Shown here: positions 20,100-33,724 of the stretch, one piece after another | Numbering within the stretch: the stretch's first letter is position 1 | How the letters are laid out: each line of letters begins with the position of its first letter | Assembly: GCA_021234155.1 (NCBI GenBank) | Contig: JAJEKV010000013.1 | Location: 17,833,781-17,897,780, forward strand | DNA from: Isoetes taiwanensis | Lineage: Eukaryota; Streptophyta; Lycopodiopsida; Isoetales; Isoetaceae | Direction of reading: 5' to 3' | DNA length: 64,000 nt | Notes under the pieces: generated by a model | Database searches by the model: none | What the model was told of the DNA's origin: nothing | What the model saw: only the letters and a program-made list of their open reading frames with translations | Made by a program: the position numbers and the translations under genes

Positions 20100-22550
20100 A
20101 AATCCCAAAAAATTCGACCAATCTGCTCCTCAAAACCGGAAGTTTTAGGGCTGCTTCGATCCTTGTGGGATGATGATGCGCGTGCAGGTTTGCTTGCATG
20201 CCTTGCCCTTCTCCTCTCTGCCAGAGTTGATGTGGCCAGGCTTTTTTTCTAGGGGTTTCATCTTTTTCCTTCTTTCTTAGAGTAAAATTTTTGGCTTTCT
20301 ATTTCGTACTTGGTTGTTGGTTCGTTTGCCAGGCTTTCTTTCTTGGCCCTCTTCCTTTTTTTTTCTCTCTCTACCTCCCCTTCTTCTTTATATATACCTC
20401 CTTTTGCCTCTCATCATACAATTGCCCTTGCTGCTTCTTTCATTGCTCCTCTGATTTTGGTTTTTGCTCTAGAACAGGCCCTTCTCTTTGCTCCACAAGT
20501 GCTCAAATCTGGCTCAATTTTTCTCTTTCAGGCTTGTTTCTTTGCTAGATTGGTGCTTTGCCTCTCTTTCTGCATTGGGTTCTGCTCAGTCTTCTCCAAA
20601 TCTTCTGTTTTTCTGCTCTAATCTGCAAAGCACTTCTGTTTGCACTGTATCTTCACGAAATCTGTAAAGCTGCCTTGCAGCTGCACTTTCTGTAACTTCT
20701 TCATGCCCAATTGTGATGTTTTTGGCCTTTGCCTGTCACTAGAACCTTTCAGCTCGCCCTGACATGAGCCATGAAGTTTCTTTTCTTTCACCTAAAGCAG
20801 CATTTCCTCTTGCTGTTAGCCATGTTCAAATCCGATTGCTTTCACACACCAGATCTGATTGTTGCCTGTTCCTCTCGTCTCTATTTATCTTAGAACAGTC
20901 TAGCATGGAAATGATTCTATCTATCAGGTGAGAATCTTTCTAGCTAAGCCAGCCATATCTCTGCAGTCTTAAACCAACCCTTGCACTCCATGCCTCTTGC
21001 TTGTCTAAAAGGCAAGCAGAAACACCAGAAACAGTCTTTGTGAATCCTTTTGCTCTTCAATATGAAGGAACTTTTTTTCCTGCACATTAACCAACTCTCG
21101 GGCTTTTAGGCAGCCAACCAACTGTTGAGCTTTTCTGAGATGATGATCGAATTCTGGCATGATCTTCCACGGCTTTCTTGAACCAGGCACTCACTACGCG
21201 GGGTGCAAGGTTCAAGAAAGCTGTGGGAAACCATTATGGAATTCGGTGAAGGATTTTGAGTAAAGCAATGGCAAAGGGAAAAGCTCAGACTGAGAGATCC
21301 AATGGTAAAGTATAGATCCAAACCAATGGTAAGGTATATTTTCCCAAGGACAATTTCTCGAATATGGTTCTTGTAGATTTGATTGACTAAACAAGAATCC
21401 TAGCTTGTTATAGACCCAAGAAAGAAATCCTAGCTCGTTACAGGCCTACAGTATTGCTTCTGACATACCCTTGAGATTTTGGCTACATTGCAGGCAAGGA
21501 AGTATTTATTCATCTCTAGCCGCTACAAGCCTGTCTGATCTTTGTTTTTTCTTTTGCTTTTGCAGTTCTGTCTGACTGCACATGAATATAGCATTTCATT
21601 CTTTGGTATGCTGTACAGATCAAATTATTAAGCATTGTTTATTGGTTCTAATAATTGAGCTTTAAATATAGTCTGCTGCCAGAGTGGTGGAATGGTGGTT
21701 TGATCTCGCTGGAGGTCATGAATTGAACTGCAGTTACAGTTACTGGGTTCCATTAGAGCTGTATAAATGCTTCTGGCTTTGAATTTGTGATAGAATAACA
21801 ACCCACCACCACCAGCTTAGGCTCATTAAGGTCATGTCTTTTTCCTTACCAACAATTGCCTTTGAACAATTTCACCTACTTTCTCCACAGATGCCAATTT
21901 CATTGCAAGTAACTTTGCATGTCTAAACTACTATTAAGAACTTAGAAGTAAAATTAAATCAATTGGCATTTGTTTTGTTTTTTGCTGTAACATAACCATC
22001 AAAGTGGCAGGAAATTTCAATGCTCTATGCCAAGTAAACCCCTAACAATAGAATGAATTGAATTGTATAGGTTTTTATCTAGAATGAACTGAATTGAATA
22101 GGTTCTTATGTCTCCACACACCAAATAGGTAGCAAAATATAATGCTATTAAACCAAATGATGGCACCTACCAATGTAACACTATATCAATGCTGGAAGGG
22201 CTTATGCATATATAAAAAATGCACTTAAAATGCAAGAATTGGCACCTTCGTTCCTTTATATTATAGGACCCTTTATTCCTTTAAATTGCTTTAGATTAGT
22301 AGGTTGAAATCTCTCTTGTATCCCAATGCCCACTTCTTGTGATTGTCTAGTAACTTCATTGCTAGTTTTGTGGCGAACCTTTGGGCCACACCTGTCAAGT
22401 TAGATTAATTTGCTTGTTTCTCTTTTTGAGGACGAGGTACAATTGCTCAACTGAAAAGACAAGCTTGCCTCTTCAAAAATAACTTGGATATACAATATTG
22501 TCAAAGCTCTACAGAAGCCATATAATTAGGTAATGAAATGTCACGATCTC
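20100..22550. other. No gene supported; T/C-rich stretch
   Basis: 20200-21000 is strongly T/C-rich on the plus strand and contains a TATATATACC run at 20389. It resembles a transcribed leader or intron rather than coding DNA. Open frames there (20291-20621) encode hydrophobic low-complexity strings in two overlapping frames, as T/C-rich DNA would. The remainder is A/T-rich with no domain. Confidence 0.4.
21672..21815 (+). mobile_element. Candidate tRNA-derived SINE
   Basis: The segment GCCAGAGTGGTGGAATGG (about 21680) followed at about 40 bp by GAGGTCATGAATTGAACTGC resembles the A and B boxes of a degraded tRNA-like promoter. The end is GATAGAATAACAACCCACC-type sequence, similar in style to plant SINE tails. 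No clear target duplication is seen, so the call is tentative. Confidence 0.3.
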
Positions 22551-22552
22551 GC

Positions 22553-22658
22553 ATTGGAAATAGAACCTAGAACCTTTTATTGTTATATGGCGCCCTTTAC
22601 ATGTCATGTTGGAAATGGAACCTTTTATTGTTATATGGCACGCTTTACGTGTTAGTTT
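22553..22658. repeat. Tandem duplication of about 53 bp
   Basis: The block TTGGAAAT(A/G)GAACC...CCTTTTATTGTTATATGGC, ending CTTTAC(A/G)TGT, occurs twice in a row (22553-22608 and 22609-22658) with a small internal difference. From 22660 to 24138 no gene or repeat is recognised. Confidence 0.6.
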
Positions 22659-24138
22659 GTACCAGATTTATCAACTTTCAAGTAACATGATGAGAAGGAC
22701 CTTTTCTTCCCATGCCAATCAATACCAAAAGAATGGACATCATGAGTTTTTTGTGCAGGTTGCTTTGGAGACATCAAATATAATCAATTTCCCCAAATGC
22801 TTCCTCATAAACACTATAGACACTTATTGATAGGTAAATAAAACTGTTGTTGAGATATTGTAAGATTGTAAAAAAATTGCACTTGCAATAATGGTGATAA
22901 ACTAGAATGTAACAACTGGTATATTTCAAAGATTTATTTCTTGATAAAAGTTGTGTATTTACTTCCTAGTCAATAAGCACCGGTCATTTATGTGGTCCAA
23001 AGTTCGCAATCGTATAAGTGATAAAACATTCAAGCCTTAACACGCAGTCTGTTGGTAACGATGTCAAAATCTGAGGGGCAATTATAATCATTTTGACTCT
23101 AAGTATAAATATATTTCCATTTGCATACGTGGGTGACTTATTAATGCTTCGGAGCTTAATTAGTCTATTAACTCTCTTCATTTGAGTGTTGCACAAAACA
23201 ACATACCTGTTGCACATCTAAGATGTCTTCGAGGTAGAATTCTTCTCATATTTTTTATCCTTCTTGATGACTTTGACAAACATTGCTTCCCAATCAACAC
23301 GCATGATCATTAATGAGAAGTCACTTCCCACATAAGTCTCAAAAGTTTAATGTTTCACTTTTGAAAATCAGGCTTAATAATCAGATAGTAAGTTTAAAAA
23401 CCCCTATTCCACATTCTTTCTATGCTTAACTTTGCGACCAAGAAAATCCAAACGCTTGCTTCTACATGGAGCAAAATCATGTGAATTGCTTTTTATCAAA
23501 ACTATATAACGTATCAATTATTAAGCATTTGTTGTTTCAAAAGAAGAAAAAACACTAAGCCCAACCAACCGTGAATGGCCGAGGGGGTGACCCACCTAAA
23601 AGTTGTATGCGTGGCATTTGGCTGCCACACTACTTAAAAAAATATCACTAGTACCCTATATGATAACATATCATATTACAATTTTCTAGTATCAGCCATT
23701 AGATGCCTAAGGAATTTGCAATGTCGTCCTCAAGTAAGGCTGCCCACATTTCTTTTCCTTTTGAAGGACGAACAAAAAGTTTACTAACCAACCAAAAAAA
23801 ATACAACATGAACATTTCTCATCCAGTTGTGTAATCACAAGGAGATGCCGTTGGAACGTGAGCATGTCGCACTTGTACTTACTCCATACTAGATAAGTAA
23901 AAGGAGATACAACTCTGTTTAAGGGACTAACTGTATTGGACTTGTAATGGAGTCACATCGATCGCGCTCTTGGAATCTCAAGGGAGTTTGAAGTTATATC
24001 CTAGATCGCGACAACACAATGTTATTTTCAACCAAGTTAGCTCCAATGAAGTGGAGAAAAGCGATCATATGCAATAAGGGGCGTAATCACATAAAGCAAA
24101 GTGGTGACAAGAGTCGAGATGGAGAGGTACTATAACCC

Positions 24139-24752
24139 TTAGCTGATTTTTTGAGGTCGATAAAGAAACGAGATGTTTAGGTGGAGGTGGACGCCATGAT
24201 GATCAATGCCGATGTATGCGCCTACAAGCCTCTTCAACTTGCTCTTTCGATCTCCAATCTCGCCCAACCTTTGGCTCTGTTGATCCAATGGCGAGGTGTG
24301 GGACCCACACTGTAATAGAGGTAGAGGGAAGTCATAGGGAGACAAGAGACATCCATTGAAGAAAGGAGCAAATCTAGGGGCGCGAGGAGGTGCAAAGAAA
24401 AGCCAATGGAGGAATTTGCTGGTGAGATTTATGATATTGCACAAAGGGAGGGGCCTCAAGAAACATGTGAGCTAATTCTTGACCATTTAACGAATGCAGC
24501 TTGAAAGGAAAGAATATGGGCAGATATAGCATGATGAATGGGCCGTACTACACAAAGCTTGGTAATGCCATTGGTTATAGCATATTGCAAATGAAGTCCA
24601 ATATTCTTAACAATGGCAGCAATGAACTCGAAATCCTGAAATTCGGGAGGAAAATCTTCAATGGCAATCCAGAATCGGACATGTAAGGCATCTATCTGGC
24701 TTACCTGGGAAAGAACCAGGAACATCTTGTTAATACAACAAGAAATGAACAC
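24139..24752 (-). other. Possible DUF4283-like LINE ORF1 remnant
   Basis: The minus strand encodes VRFWIAIEDFPPEFQDFEFI followed by AAIVKNIGLHLQY and an RPI segment. This fits the W-V-R-l-x-x-l-P pattern of the DUF4283 domain found in plant LINE ORF1 and related proteins. The lower half (24459-24139) has a basic stretch (GDRKSKLKRLVG). No RT is linked to it. Weak evidence; it could be chance. Nothing else is seen between 24753 and 25410. Confidence 0.3.
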
Positions 24753-25410
24753 CTAACCGGCTCAGGTGTCTATATATGTTCACATTTAGTTGTGTCAGAG
24801 ATTGAACTTGAGAACATTTTACCTTCTGTGTACTGAACATTTTAACTTGTTAAGTGTTACGCACTGGTGAATAGTCAGGACAAACTGAGAATATTTTATC
24901 TTATTCTCAGTAGCAAGGAATGCACACATAATCAGTTTGATCAAGAGCCCCAACACCATAGTTCATGGTCTTCATGAAATTACCATAGGCTAAACATTCG
25001 AAGCAATTGGTTAAAGGTGTGAATATTACATTGTAAAGATATATGTATTCTGAGGAAAATTTGATTCAAAGCAGACATGAATGCCTCCGCCGAATGCGAT
25101 TCCAAACTGGCCAGAGGCATTCCTAATAAATACAAGATGAACTTCTGCTTGGATAGATCAACCGAGCTATGGAGATTGGATTGATCGCCTAACTTCATGT
25201 TAGGGCTTGGGTTTTTGAAGAATTGCATGCTATGAACTATAGTCAAAGTTGCTAGAGTAACTGAGTCATAATCTTTTCTACAGTGCTATTGAAATAAATA
25301 TTCAATTGTTAATGACATAGTATTTCACATAGTTCACATTCATTGTTTTATTCTAAGTTGCAATTATCAGAAATTGAGTTTGTGAACTATATTGATCATC
25401 TAACAGTAGT

Positions 25411-27530
25411 GTGAGAGTAGGATCAATCACGTCAAGTCGTTTTGATGCCAGTTTACTGAACATAATTAAGGTGTTCAAAGGGGGAGCCGGATTTCAAGTC
25501 TTGGAAGATTCTATTAAGCATGTCTTGGAGGTTGAGGACATGTGGAGTCTTGTAGACCCTGAAGATGAAGATGTTGGTGTTAATGTGTTCCCCAATCCAA
25601 AAGTTTTGTGAATATTGTAGCTAACATTACAGGTGAAAATAGTCCAGTAAGGGTGACCCTGGATGCAGGAGCAGGGAGGACAACCTTTGCCAAATTCAAA
25701 GAGGCTCAAGGCATAATTTTTGCAAGGTTAAACTCAGAAACTAGTCTCCTAGAGTAATGTGGATTTCTTTGTTGAAACATTAAATCTCCTCATAATTTGA
25801 TTTACTAGAGAATGAACAAAGAGGATTGAAATTACCAGAGGATGAGATTGTCACAGATTTTTACAATGTCTTTGATAATATAATAGCAGACCTGGCTGGG
25901 GTAGGGATGAGTGTTTCAGAAAGAAGTCGAGTCCAACAAGAGATATTTTATCTCATTCATTGATGACTTTAGTAGAAAATGCAGCTGTTATGTCTTAAAG
26001 GCAAAATCACAAGCCCTTGATGACTTGAAGCATTTTTTGACAGAAATGGAGAGGGAAACTAGCAAAAAAGCAAAGTGTATTAAGTCAAATTGTGGAAGGG
26101 AGTATCTCCTGCAAAAATTCAAGCAATATTGCATTTTAATTGCATCAAAAGACAATTTATATGCAGATACATTCTTCAACAAAATGGAATTGTAGAAAGG
26201 AAGAACAGAACGATTATGGATGTTGTAAGAACCATTATAAAATACAGTGGATTGCCAACTACCTTTGAGAAGGAACATTGATGACTGCTATCAAGATACA
26301 AAAGGAACTGCCCTTGGCAATACTTTAAGATAAAGTTCCTGAAAACCTTCTGTTAAATTCTAAAGAAAGACATTGATTTTAGCATGCAGAAGACATATGG
26401 GTGTCTTGCTTATGTTTATGTGCCTACTGAACTAAGGACGAAGCTAGATGATAAAGCACAAGTAGAATTTCTAATTGGATATGATTTAGAGTCCAAAGGA
26501 TATAGACTTGTTCATACCAGATACTAGGCAAGTAATTGTGAGCAGAACCTAAAGTTGAGAAGAAAGTACATTTTGAAGTAGATCTAGATTCAAATGATGA
26601 AAATGAAAATACCAGAAAGTGATGTCAGAAATGAACATGACAACCAAGGAGATCATAACAGTGATACTCTTGAACAGGTTGATTTGCCAAATAATAAACA
26701 ATGTCAATTAAAAAGGAGAAGGATACAGGCTGAATGATCGCAAGATGACCTAAAATTAAAGGCAAATATTTATGGCAGAAATGAAGCGGGAAAGAGTATG
26801 AGGCTTGAGAAATTTGACATTGAACATGAGCAAACTCTGATTATAATGGATGATATTGTGATTCTCAAAATAATTGAAGATGCATTACAAAATGCAGATA
26901 AGGATAAATGGCTTGATGCAATGGAGGAGGAACTAGAATCATTTAAAAGCACAGATACATATGAAATATTGGACTGCCCTGAACATGTGAACATAATTGG
27001 AAGTAAATGGTTGTACAAGATCAAAACAAGCTCTGACGGAAGTAAAAGATATAAAGCACGGCTTGTAGCATAGGGATACACTAAAAAAAAGGAGAAGGAT
27101 TATGATGAAACATACTCTCACATTGTTAAACTCACCAGTATAAGATTGTTACTGAGTTTAGCAAATGCTATGGATTTAGAGCTACATCATTTGGATATTA
27201 AGACTGCCTTTCAAAATACCAAACTAGAAGAGAAAGTGTTTATGAGACAGACACCAAGATTTAAGGTTGGAAATAACTAAGTATGGAAACTTAACAGGGC
27301 AGTTTATGGTCTGAAACAACCACCAAGAGAATGGTACAATTGCATTGATAGTTTCCTTAGAGAACAGGGTTTTGAGAAACTAAAAAATGATGACAACTTG
27401 TATAGGCTTAAACTGAATGACAATTTTTGCATCATAGCCCTCTTTATAGATGACTGTGTGATAGCCTCAGACATGCCTGAATTATTGCAAGGACATACTA
27501 AGAGCTAGGTTTCAAATGAGTGACATGGGG
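25411..27530 (+). mobile_element. Old Ty1/Copia relic
   Basis: Fossil of a Copia element, with a gag remnant (about 25411-25910), integrase (about 25911-26290, FISFIDDFSRK and a QQNG-VERKNRTI block) and reverse transcriptase (about 26800-27530, NIIGSKWLYKIKTSSDG and AVYGLKQPPREW-like blocks). It is related to, but clearly older than, the neighbouring Copia: it has many breaks. It ends within RT where the next element's candidate LTR begins, so it was probably the landing site. No LTR of its own is visible. Confidence 0.8.
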
Positions 27531-30500
27531 ATGTGCTTGTTAGCTCCCCCATCCCTTTTAATTGCAGTGAGAGTAGCCATCTTGTATTTTTCTACTACAT
27601 TTTGCAAGGTCTATTTACTTGGTGAGCATATTTCTCCTTCATTTCTACATAAGGCACCTAGATCTAAACATGTTCGTTTAATCAAATTCAAGAGATTATA
27701 TTTTGTTTGTTTGCTCTTGTTGGGATTGATCAGATCATTGTTGGTTCAGGTTAGGTTCGAGTTTAGATCAATACCCTAATACTTTAAACAAGTTAACCAT
27801 GGAAACCATTTCCAATGGTATTCATGTTATTGTTATTATTTCCTGTTTAAGGTGATTATGCTGGTCGAATATTTTAAAGCCAGCTATCATGTGAAAGTTC
27901 GGTTATGGCTTAACCGCCGGATCGAACTGATCGGCTCCATAACCACCGGAACCCTACTCTATATCTACTGAACACTGCGAGAATCATAATCATTAATTCT
28001 ACAGATAATCAATCAAATGAGAAGCTGTCTAATGGTGCATAGAGAGTGGAAGAATATTAAGTCTATTGACGAATTTGAGTTTATCGATTGTTTGACAATT
28101 GCTGTCTTATGTCTAACCATTAGAACTTTTATTGCTAGTAAATAAATAATTAACCAAGCTAGATTGTCTAGTGAAGATTCTCTACAATTAAAATACAACA
28201 ATTGGTATCAGGTTATCCAAAATGGCCAGTAGGAGTGCCATTAATGTGAGGAAGCCCAAGTAAAGGGAAGACATATGCAGATGCTGCAGCTAGTGGAGCT
28301 AGTTCAATTGGTGAAGCAGTTGGCAGAGGAGGCTCTAGTATCTCTGAAAGAACTAGTAGCTCAAGCATGGAAGCATCTACCAAATCACGCTTGCTGGAAG
28401 CTAGAAGTGTGATAAGCTGCAAGGTAAGTTCGAGCATTCTGCTACAGCTAAGGGGCATGACTCCCAAACAAATGTGGGAGTTTATGCTAGCCAATTATGA
28501 GAAGAAAACCTCTTCTCAACTTGATGTACTGGAAAAGGAGCTTAGGAAGCTCAAGTACAATGAAGATGATGATCATGTTGAGTTTTTTCAGAGATTTGAC
28601 AATCTCATAGCAGATTTGGATGCTGCAGGAGTTCCAATCCCAAATGAATATCAGGTATTGTCATTATCTCGAGCATTTTCTAGATTTGACCATTTGTCTA
28701 CACTTGTAAGGAATGCGGCTAGAGATAGGAAGCAAGCAGAGATCATGATAAGAACTGAACTTGAGCAGAAGGGAGTAATTGAAGAGGAACAAGCTGAAAT
28801 TCTGTATGTAGGAGGACGAGGGGACAAAGGTAAAACTGGACCTTGTTATTTGTGCAACCAACATGGTCATATTAAAGCAAACTGCCCCAAGAGAACAAAA
28901 GAAAATAGGTGTTACAACTGTGAAGGTTTTGGGCATATTGCTAGTAATTGTTCCTCTCCTAAAGATCAAGGGAAAATTAGAGGTAAGGGTACTAGTTCAG
29001 CCAGGGGTAAAGGCTATAATGCAAGAGGAGGCAGCTACAAGGGCAGAAGAGCTTACAAAAACAAAGGAAAGGCTAGTGCTATTAATGTGGCAAGAGAAAC
29101 AGAAGAAGAATTAGAAGAAGAGTTGGACGAAAATGCTGAGGTAAAATTCTGTCATGCTTTTTCAGTTTCAGAAAAACAAACTAAAGATGATGATGGTTTA
29201 TTTATCATAGATAGTGGAGCCGACAGAAGCGTAATTAAATCTAGTTTGAGACTTAAGGAGAAAACTAGGAGGAGTTCCAGCTTTGTTCAAATGGGTGATG
29301 GGAAGCTAGAGAAAGTTGAAGAGTCTGGACTTCTGGAATTATATGATATGAAAGGAAATCCAGTTGTACTTGACAATGTTCTATGTGTTCCAAATATTGT
29401 CAAAAATCTTATTTCTGTCACTCAGCTAGTAGATCTTGGATATGAAGTTCATTTTGATAAACTCAATTGTAGAATTTTGATGAATAATGAATTAAAGTTC
29501 TTGGGCAAACATGTTGGCAAACTGTTTGGATTTGACAATGACATTTCTGGAATAGTGAATGCAGTGGCAGTACCTAATGTAAAATTGTGGCATGAAAGGC
29601 TTGGACATACTCATGCAAATAATATTAACTATATGATCAAGAAGGGGTTAATAATTGGCGATGAAACAAATGATGATTACCTTAATTGTAAGGGTTGCTT
29701 ATTAGGAAAGCATAGCACATTGCCGTTTCAGAAACATTCAAAAAGGGCAAAAGAAGTTTTGGGAATTGTACATAGTGATCTTTGTGGTCCTTTAAATGTG
29801 AGAAGCATACATGGGAAAAGATACTTTATAACCTTTATAGACAACTTCACCAGAAAGACAAAGGTGTACACACTGAGACCAGCATTCAAATTATTTCAAG
29901 CTAAAGCAGAGAGACAAACAGGTAAAAAGATCAAGTGTTTAAGAACTGACAGGGGTGGTGAATTTGTTTCCTGTAGATTTAATAGATATTGTTTAAACAA
30001 TGGTATAAGGAGACAACTTACTTGTTCACATACACCTCAGCAAAATGGAGTTGCTGAGAGAAAGAATAGAACCATCCTAAATGCAGTGAGAGCCATGTTA
30101 AAACATGCTGGATTGCCAAATTATTTGTGGGAGGAAGCTGTCAAGACTGCTGTAAAAATTCAAAACAAATTGCCATCAAGAAGCTTGATGGAGAATTGCC
30201 TGATCATTTGTGGTATGGTATCTATCCCTCATTTGAATTATTTAAAGTCTATGGATGTGCTGGTTATGCTAGATGTGCCAGAAGAAACTAGAAGGAAGCT
30301 AGATGACAGAGCATGCTTGGGATATCTAGTTGGTTATGACGAGCAGTCAAAAGGATATTTGTTATATGAACCTATAAAAAAGAGATTAATTCTAAGCAGG
30401 GATGTAATATTTGATGAGGGAACACTGTATGGAAATAGAGAAAGAGTCTCCGAGAAATTAATCATCAAACCAAATCATAGTGAAAATGAAAGGAAAGGGA

Positions 30501-31563
30501 CTGATCTGAATTATGACAGCTCTGATGAAGAGGATACTCACAAAAATTCAGCAAAGAAATCAGATAAGCGGGTGGAAAGTGCAGAACCTAATAACAAGAA
30601 AAATGATAATGTAGAAGTTACAGTACAAGACAACAAAGTTGTGGAGAAGAGAAGAAGAAAAACTGAAGTAGAAAAGCTTAAAGATGATCTAGATATTGAA
30701 ACTGAATTTTTTGGAAGAGGAGAAGAAGGAAAAAGCAAAAGGCTCAGAAATGAAAATGAATTCGATAATATCATGGCAATATTAGAACCAAATGTACCAG
30801 CCAATTATGAGAAAGCTATAAATGTTATAGACTCAATGGAATGGAAAAAAGCTATGAAAGAAGAGATGAATGCTTTTGACAGAACATGTACTTATGAACT
30901 GGTCCAGAGACCTCAAGGGAAGAATATTGTGGAAAATAAATGGATTTATAAAATTAAATCCGACTCTGATGGCAAAGGGCAAAAGTATAAGGCTAGATTG
31001 GTAGCCAAAGGCTTCTCACAAAAAAAAGGGTTGGATTATGATGAGATTTTCTCGCCAATAGTTAAGCTATCAAGTATATGCATGCTGCTTGCTTTTGCTA
31101 ATGCTAGAAATCTGGAAATACATCATATGGATGTAAGTACTGCATTTTTGAATGCAAAATTAGATGAAGAAATTTTCATGAAACCACCAAAAGGATTTGA
31201 AACAGAAAATGATATGGTATGGAAGTTGAACAGAGCAGTGTATGGCTTGAAACAAGCCCCTAGACAGTGATACATTTGTATGGATGAATATCTTAGAGAA
31301 AAGGGTTTTTCAAAATTACAAACTGATGGGAACATTTATGTGCTAAAACAAGGAGATGAATTTTGCATTATTGCCTTATATGTAGATGACTGCATTATGA
31401 TTGCTAATACTATGACTTGTCTAAACAAATGCAAAACAGTGCTCAAGGACAGATTTAAAATGACAAATTTAGGGGAACTTCACAAATTTTTGGGGATTGA
31501 AGTACATAGAGATCGAGTTAATATGAAGCTGACCCTTACTCAGACAACAAACATACAAAGTAT

Positions 31564-32564
31564 CCCATCGATCCCAGACATCGGATCGCCATTCTAGAAT
31601 GGGACGAGCATGCATGTTTTGCATGCATGCGAGGTGGCGCATGCGTTACGGTTGGGGAGTTGGCCTATTTTTAGGGCGCGTTTACGCGCCGACTTCTCAT
31701 CTGGCTTCCTCTTCTCTCTCGGCAATACCTTATTCTCTTTGAATTGTTTCAAAGGCGAGGGAGGGGCTTCTTCACGCTTTTGGTTGGCCAATTGGCGTTT
31801 CTTTCATCTTTGTCCTTTCCGCCTTTAGCCTTCATCGCAATGACCTTAGGTCCCTCGATCCTAGTTTGTTAAGGAAGTCCTTTGTACCGCGGGTTTGTTG
31901 GTTTCATGCGAGTCCCATTCTAGAATCCCATCGATCCGACACATCGGATCGCCATTCTAGAATGGGACGAGCATGCATGTTTGCATGCATCGCGGGCGCG
32001 TTATGCCCGTTCTGGTTGGGAGTTCGCTATTTTTAGCGTTTACGCCGCCGACTTCTCATCGGCGCTTCCTCTTCTCTCTCCAGCCATTACCTTATTCTCT
32101 TTGAACCCACCCTCCCCCCTTCTTTGTTATTGTATTTTTTATCGCGTGGCACGCCATCAGAATCAACCCCTCCACTCACGGGAGGTTTGTTTTGTCTTGT
32201 TGTTTTGTTGGTGATGTGCAGTACGGGTTAGCGGCGGCATCTGTTTCGACTTTTCCATTCGTGGGTTTTGGGAGGCGATTTTTATGCCCACGTTTGTCCA
32301 AGCCCCCGTCGAAGGCTTATCACTAGGGTTTTTCCTCGAAAACCCGAAAGGGCGAGGATTTTTAATCCGGTGATAAGCTTTCGTGGTACACTAGCCGAGT
32401 CTCTATTAGCATTGTATTTTGTTGGGGTCCAAATGATATAATTGGATTTTCCCTTTATTTTTTATGGGTAGTTCGCATGTGTGCGGCTACCCACTATCCA
32501 CCATTGTAGAAAATCTGCTGAGATGAATGAGAAGCAAGGGCGGTTTGTTGGTTTCATGCGAGTC
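31564..32564. mobile_element. Hairpin-rich non-autonomous insertion with 13-bp target duplication
   Basis: A 1001-bp insertion flanked by the direct repeat ACATACAAAGTAT (31551-31563 and 32565-32577). It consists of two related units, 31564-31914 (351 bp) and 31927-32564 (638 bp), with a 12-bp joint CCATTCTAGAAT. The units share their first 180 bp and last 25 bp (ending TTTGTTGGTTTCATGCGAGTC in part) but differ in the middle. Short perfect hairpins abound: CGATCCGA-CACA-TCGGATCG, the palindrome CCATTCTAGAATGG, GGCGCG-TTTA-CGCGCC, GCCGA-7 nt-TCGGC, GGGTAG...CTACCC, and GCTTATCAC...GTGATAAGC (32307-32371). It is more G+C rich than its surroundings. No protein is encoded. Confidence 0.75.
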
Positions 32565-32853
32565 ACATACAAAGTATGCTAAAAGGTTTGGTATGGAATA
32601 TTGCGCAGTGGATACACCATTAGTCCCTGGACATAAGATTTCCGAGGAGATGTGCCCAAAAACAATAGAAGAATTTGAGGATATGGAAAGCACTCCTTTA
32701 AGAGAATTAATAGGTTGTCTTCTCTATGTGTCCAATTGTACACGACCTAACATTGCATTCTCAGTAAGTCTGTAAGCAGATATTCCAACAACCCAGGGAA
32801 GATGCATTGGATGGCAGCAAAGAGAGTATTGAGGTTTCTTAAGGGCACTCAAG

Positions 32854-33205
32854 TGTTAACCACCTAGTGGTTAACATTGTGCATGCACATGTTAGGTGCA
32901 TGCACATGTTAGGTGTCAGTGGTGGCAGACTGACACTTGGCATGATTAGGTTAACATAAGTGTAGGGATTAGATTTAGTTAGACGTATGGCTCAGATTTG
33001 CGGTCTACACTATATTAGACCGGAGCCTCTTCAGATGTACTCAGGTTTATCTCATATTTGGAGAGCCTCATTTGGCCACGTTCCCCTTCATTCTTTGTAT
33101 ATATTTCCTTGTCTTGTTCTTGTTTTGTGATCATGAGCATGGCAGCTTTGTAGCATCCGGCAGTCATGGACTGCTGCTGCAGGGTGTATGCCAAGAATCC
33201 AAACA
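32854..33205. mobile_element. Solo LTR, copy B
   Basis: A 352-bp copy of the same LTR as at 10717-11068, with TG...CA ends and the perfect 5-bp direct repeat TCAAG (32849-32853 and 33206-33210). It sits inside the younger Copia between its connection region and RNase H. It carries the palindromic start, the duplicated 17-mer and the TATATATTT box. It must be younger than its host Copia. Confidence 0.87.
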
Positions 33206-33724
33206 TCAAGAACAAGGAATCTGCTACTCTAATGACAACATGACACTTACAGGATATTGTGATGCAGACTGGGTATCTGATCTAGACTGTAGGAAATCAA
33301 CATCTGGATTTTCACTTTTACTTCGTGGAGGATCAGTTGCATGGAAATCCAAGAAGCAATCAAGCATTGCCATGTCTACAGCTGAGGCAGAATATACTGC
33401 CACTACCCTTGTGGCCAAAGAAATCATATGGGCCAGAAGAGTATTAAATGAGCTTGGAATTATGCAAAAGCATCCAACTACATTACTATGTGACAGTCAA
33501 AGCTGCATAGCCATTACTAGAAATCCAGTCCTTCATCAAAGGACCAAATATATTGAACTCAGTATGCATTTCATTAGAGAGATGGTTGCACAAAAGAACA
33601 TTGATGTCAAATATGTAAGCACACAAGAACAGGCAGCTGACATCCTGACAAAGGCATTACCACAAATTAAGTTTAACAAGTTCAAGGCAATACTTGGTGT
33701 GCAGCAGCAGGTGAAGGTATAGGT

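Noticed and set aside
20291-20621. Hydrophobic frames resembling membrane proteins
   Set aside because: Two overlapping frames in T/C-rich DNA both look hydrophobic, as composition alone predicts.
31564-32564. Retrozyme with hammerhead ribozyme
   Set aside because: No CTGATGA followed by CGAAA in proper order was found on either strand, and the 13-bp target duplication does not fit the 4-bp of retrozymes.
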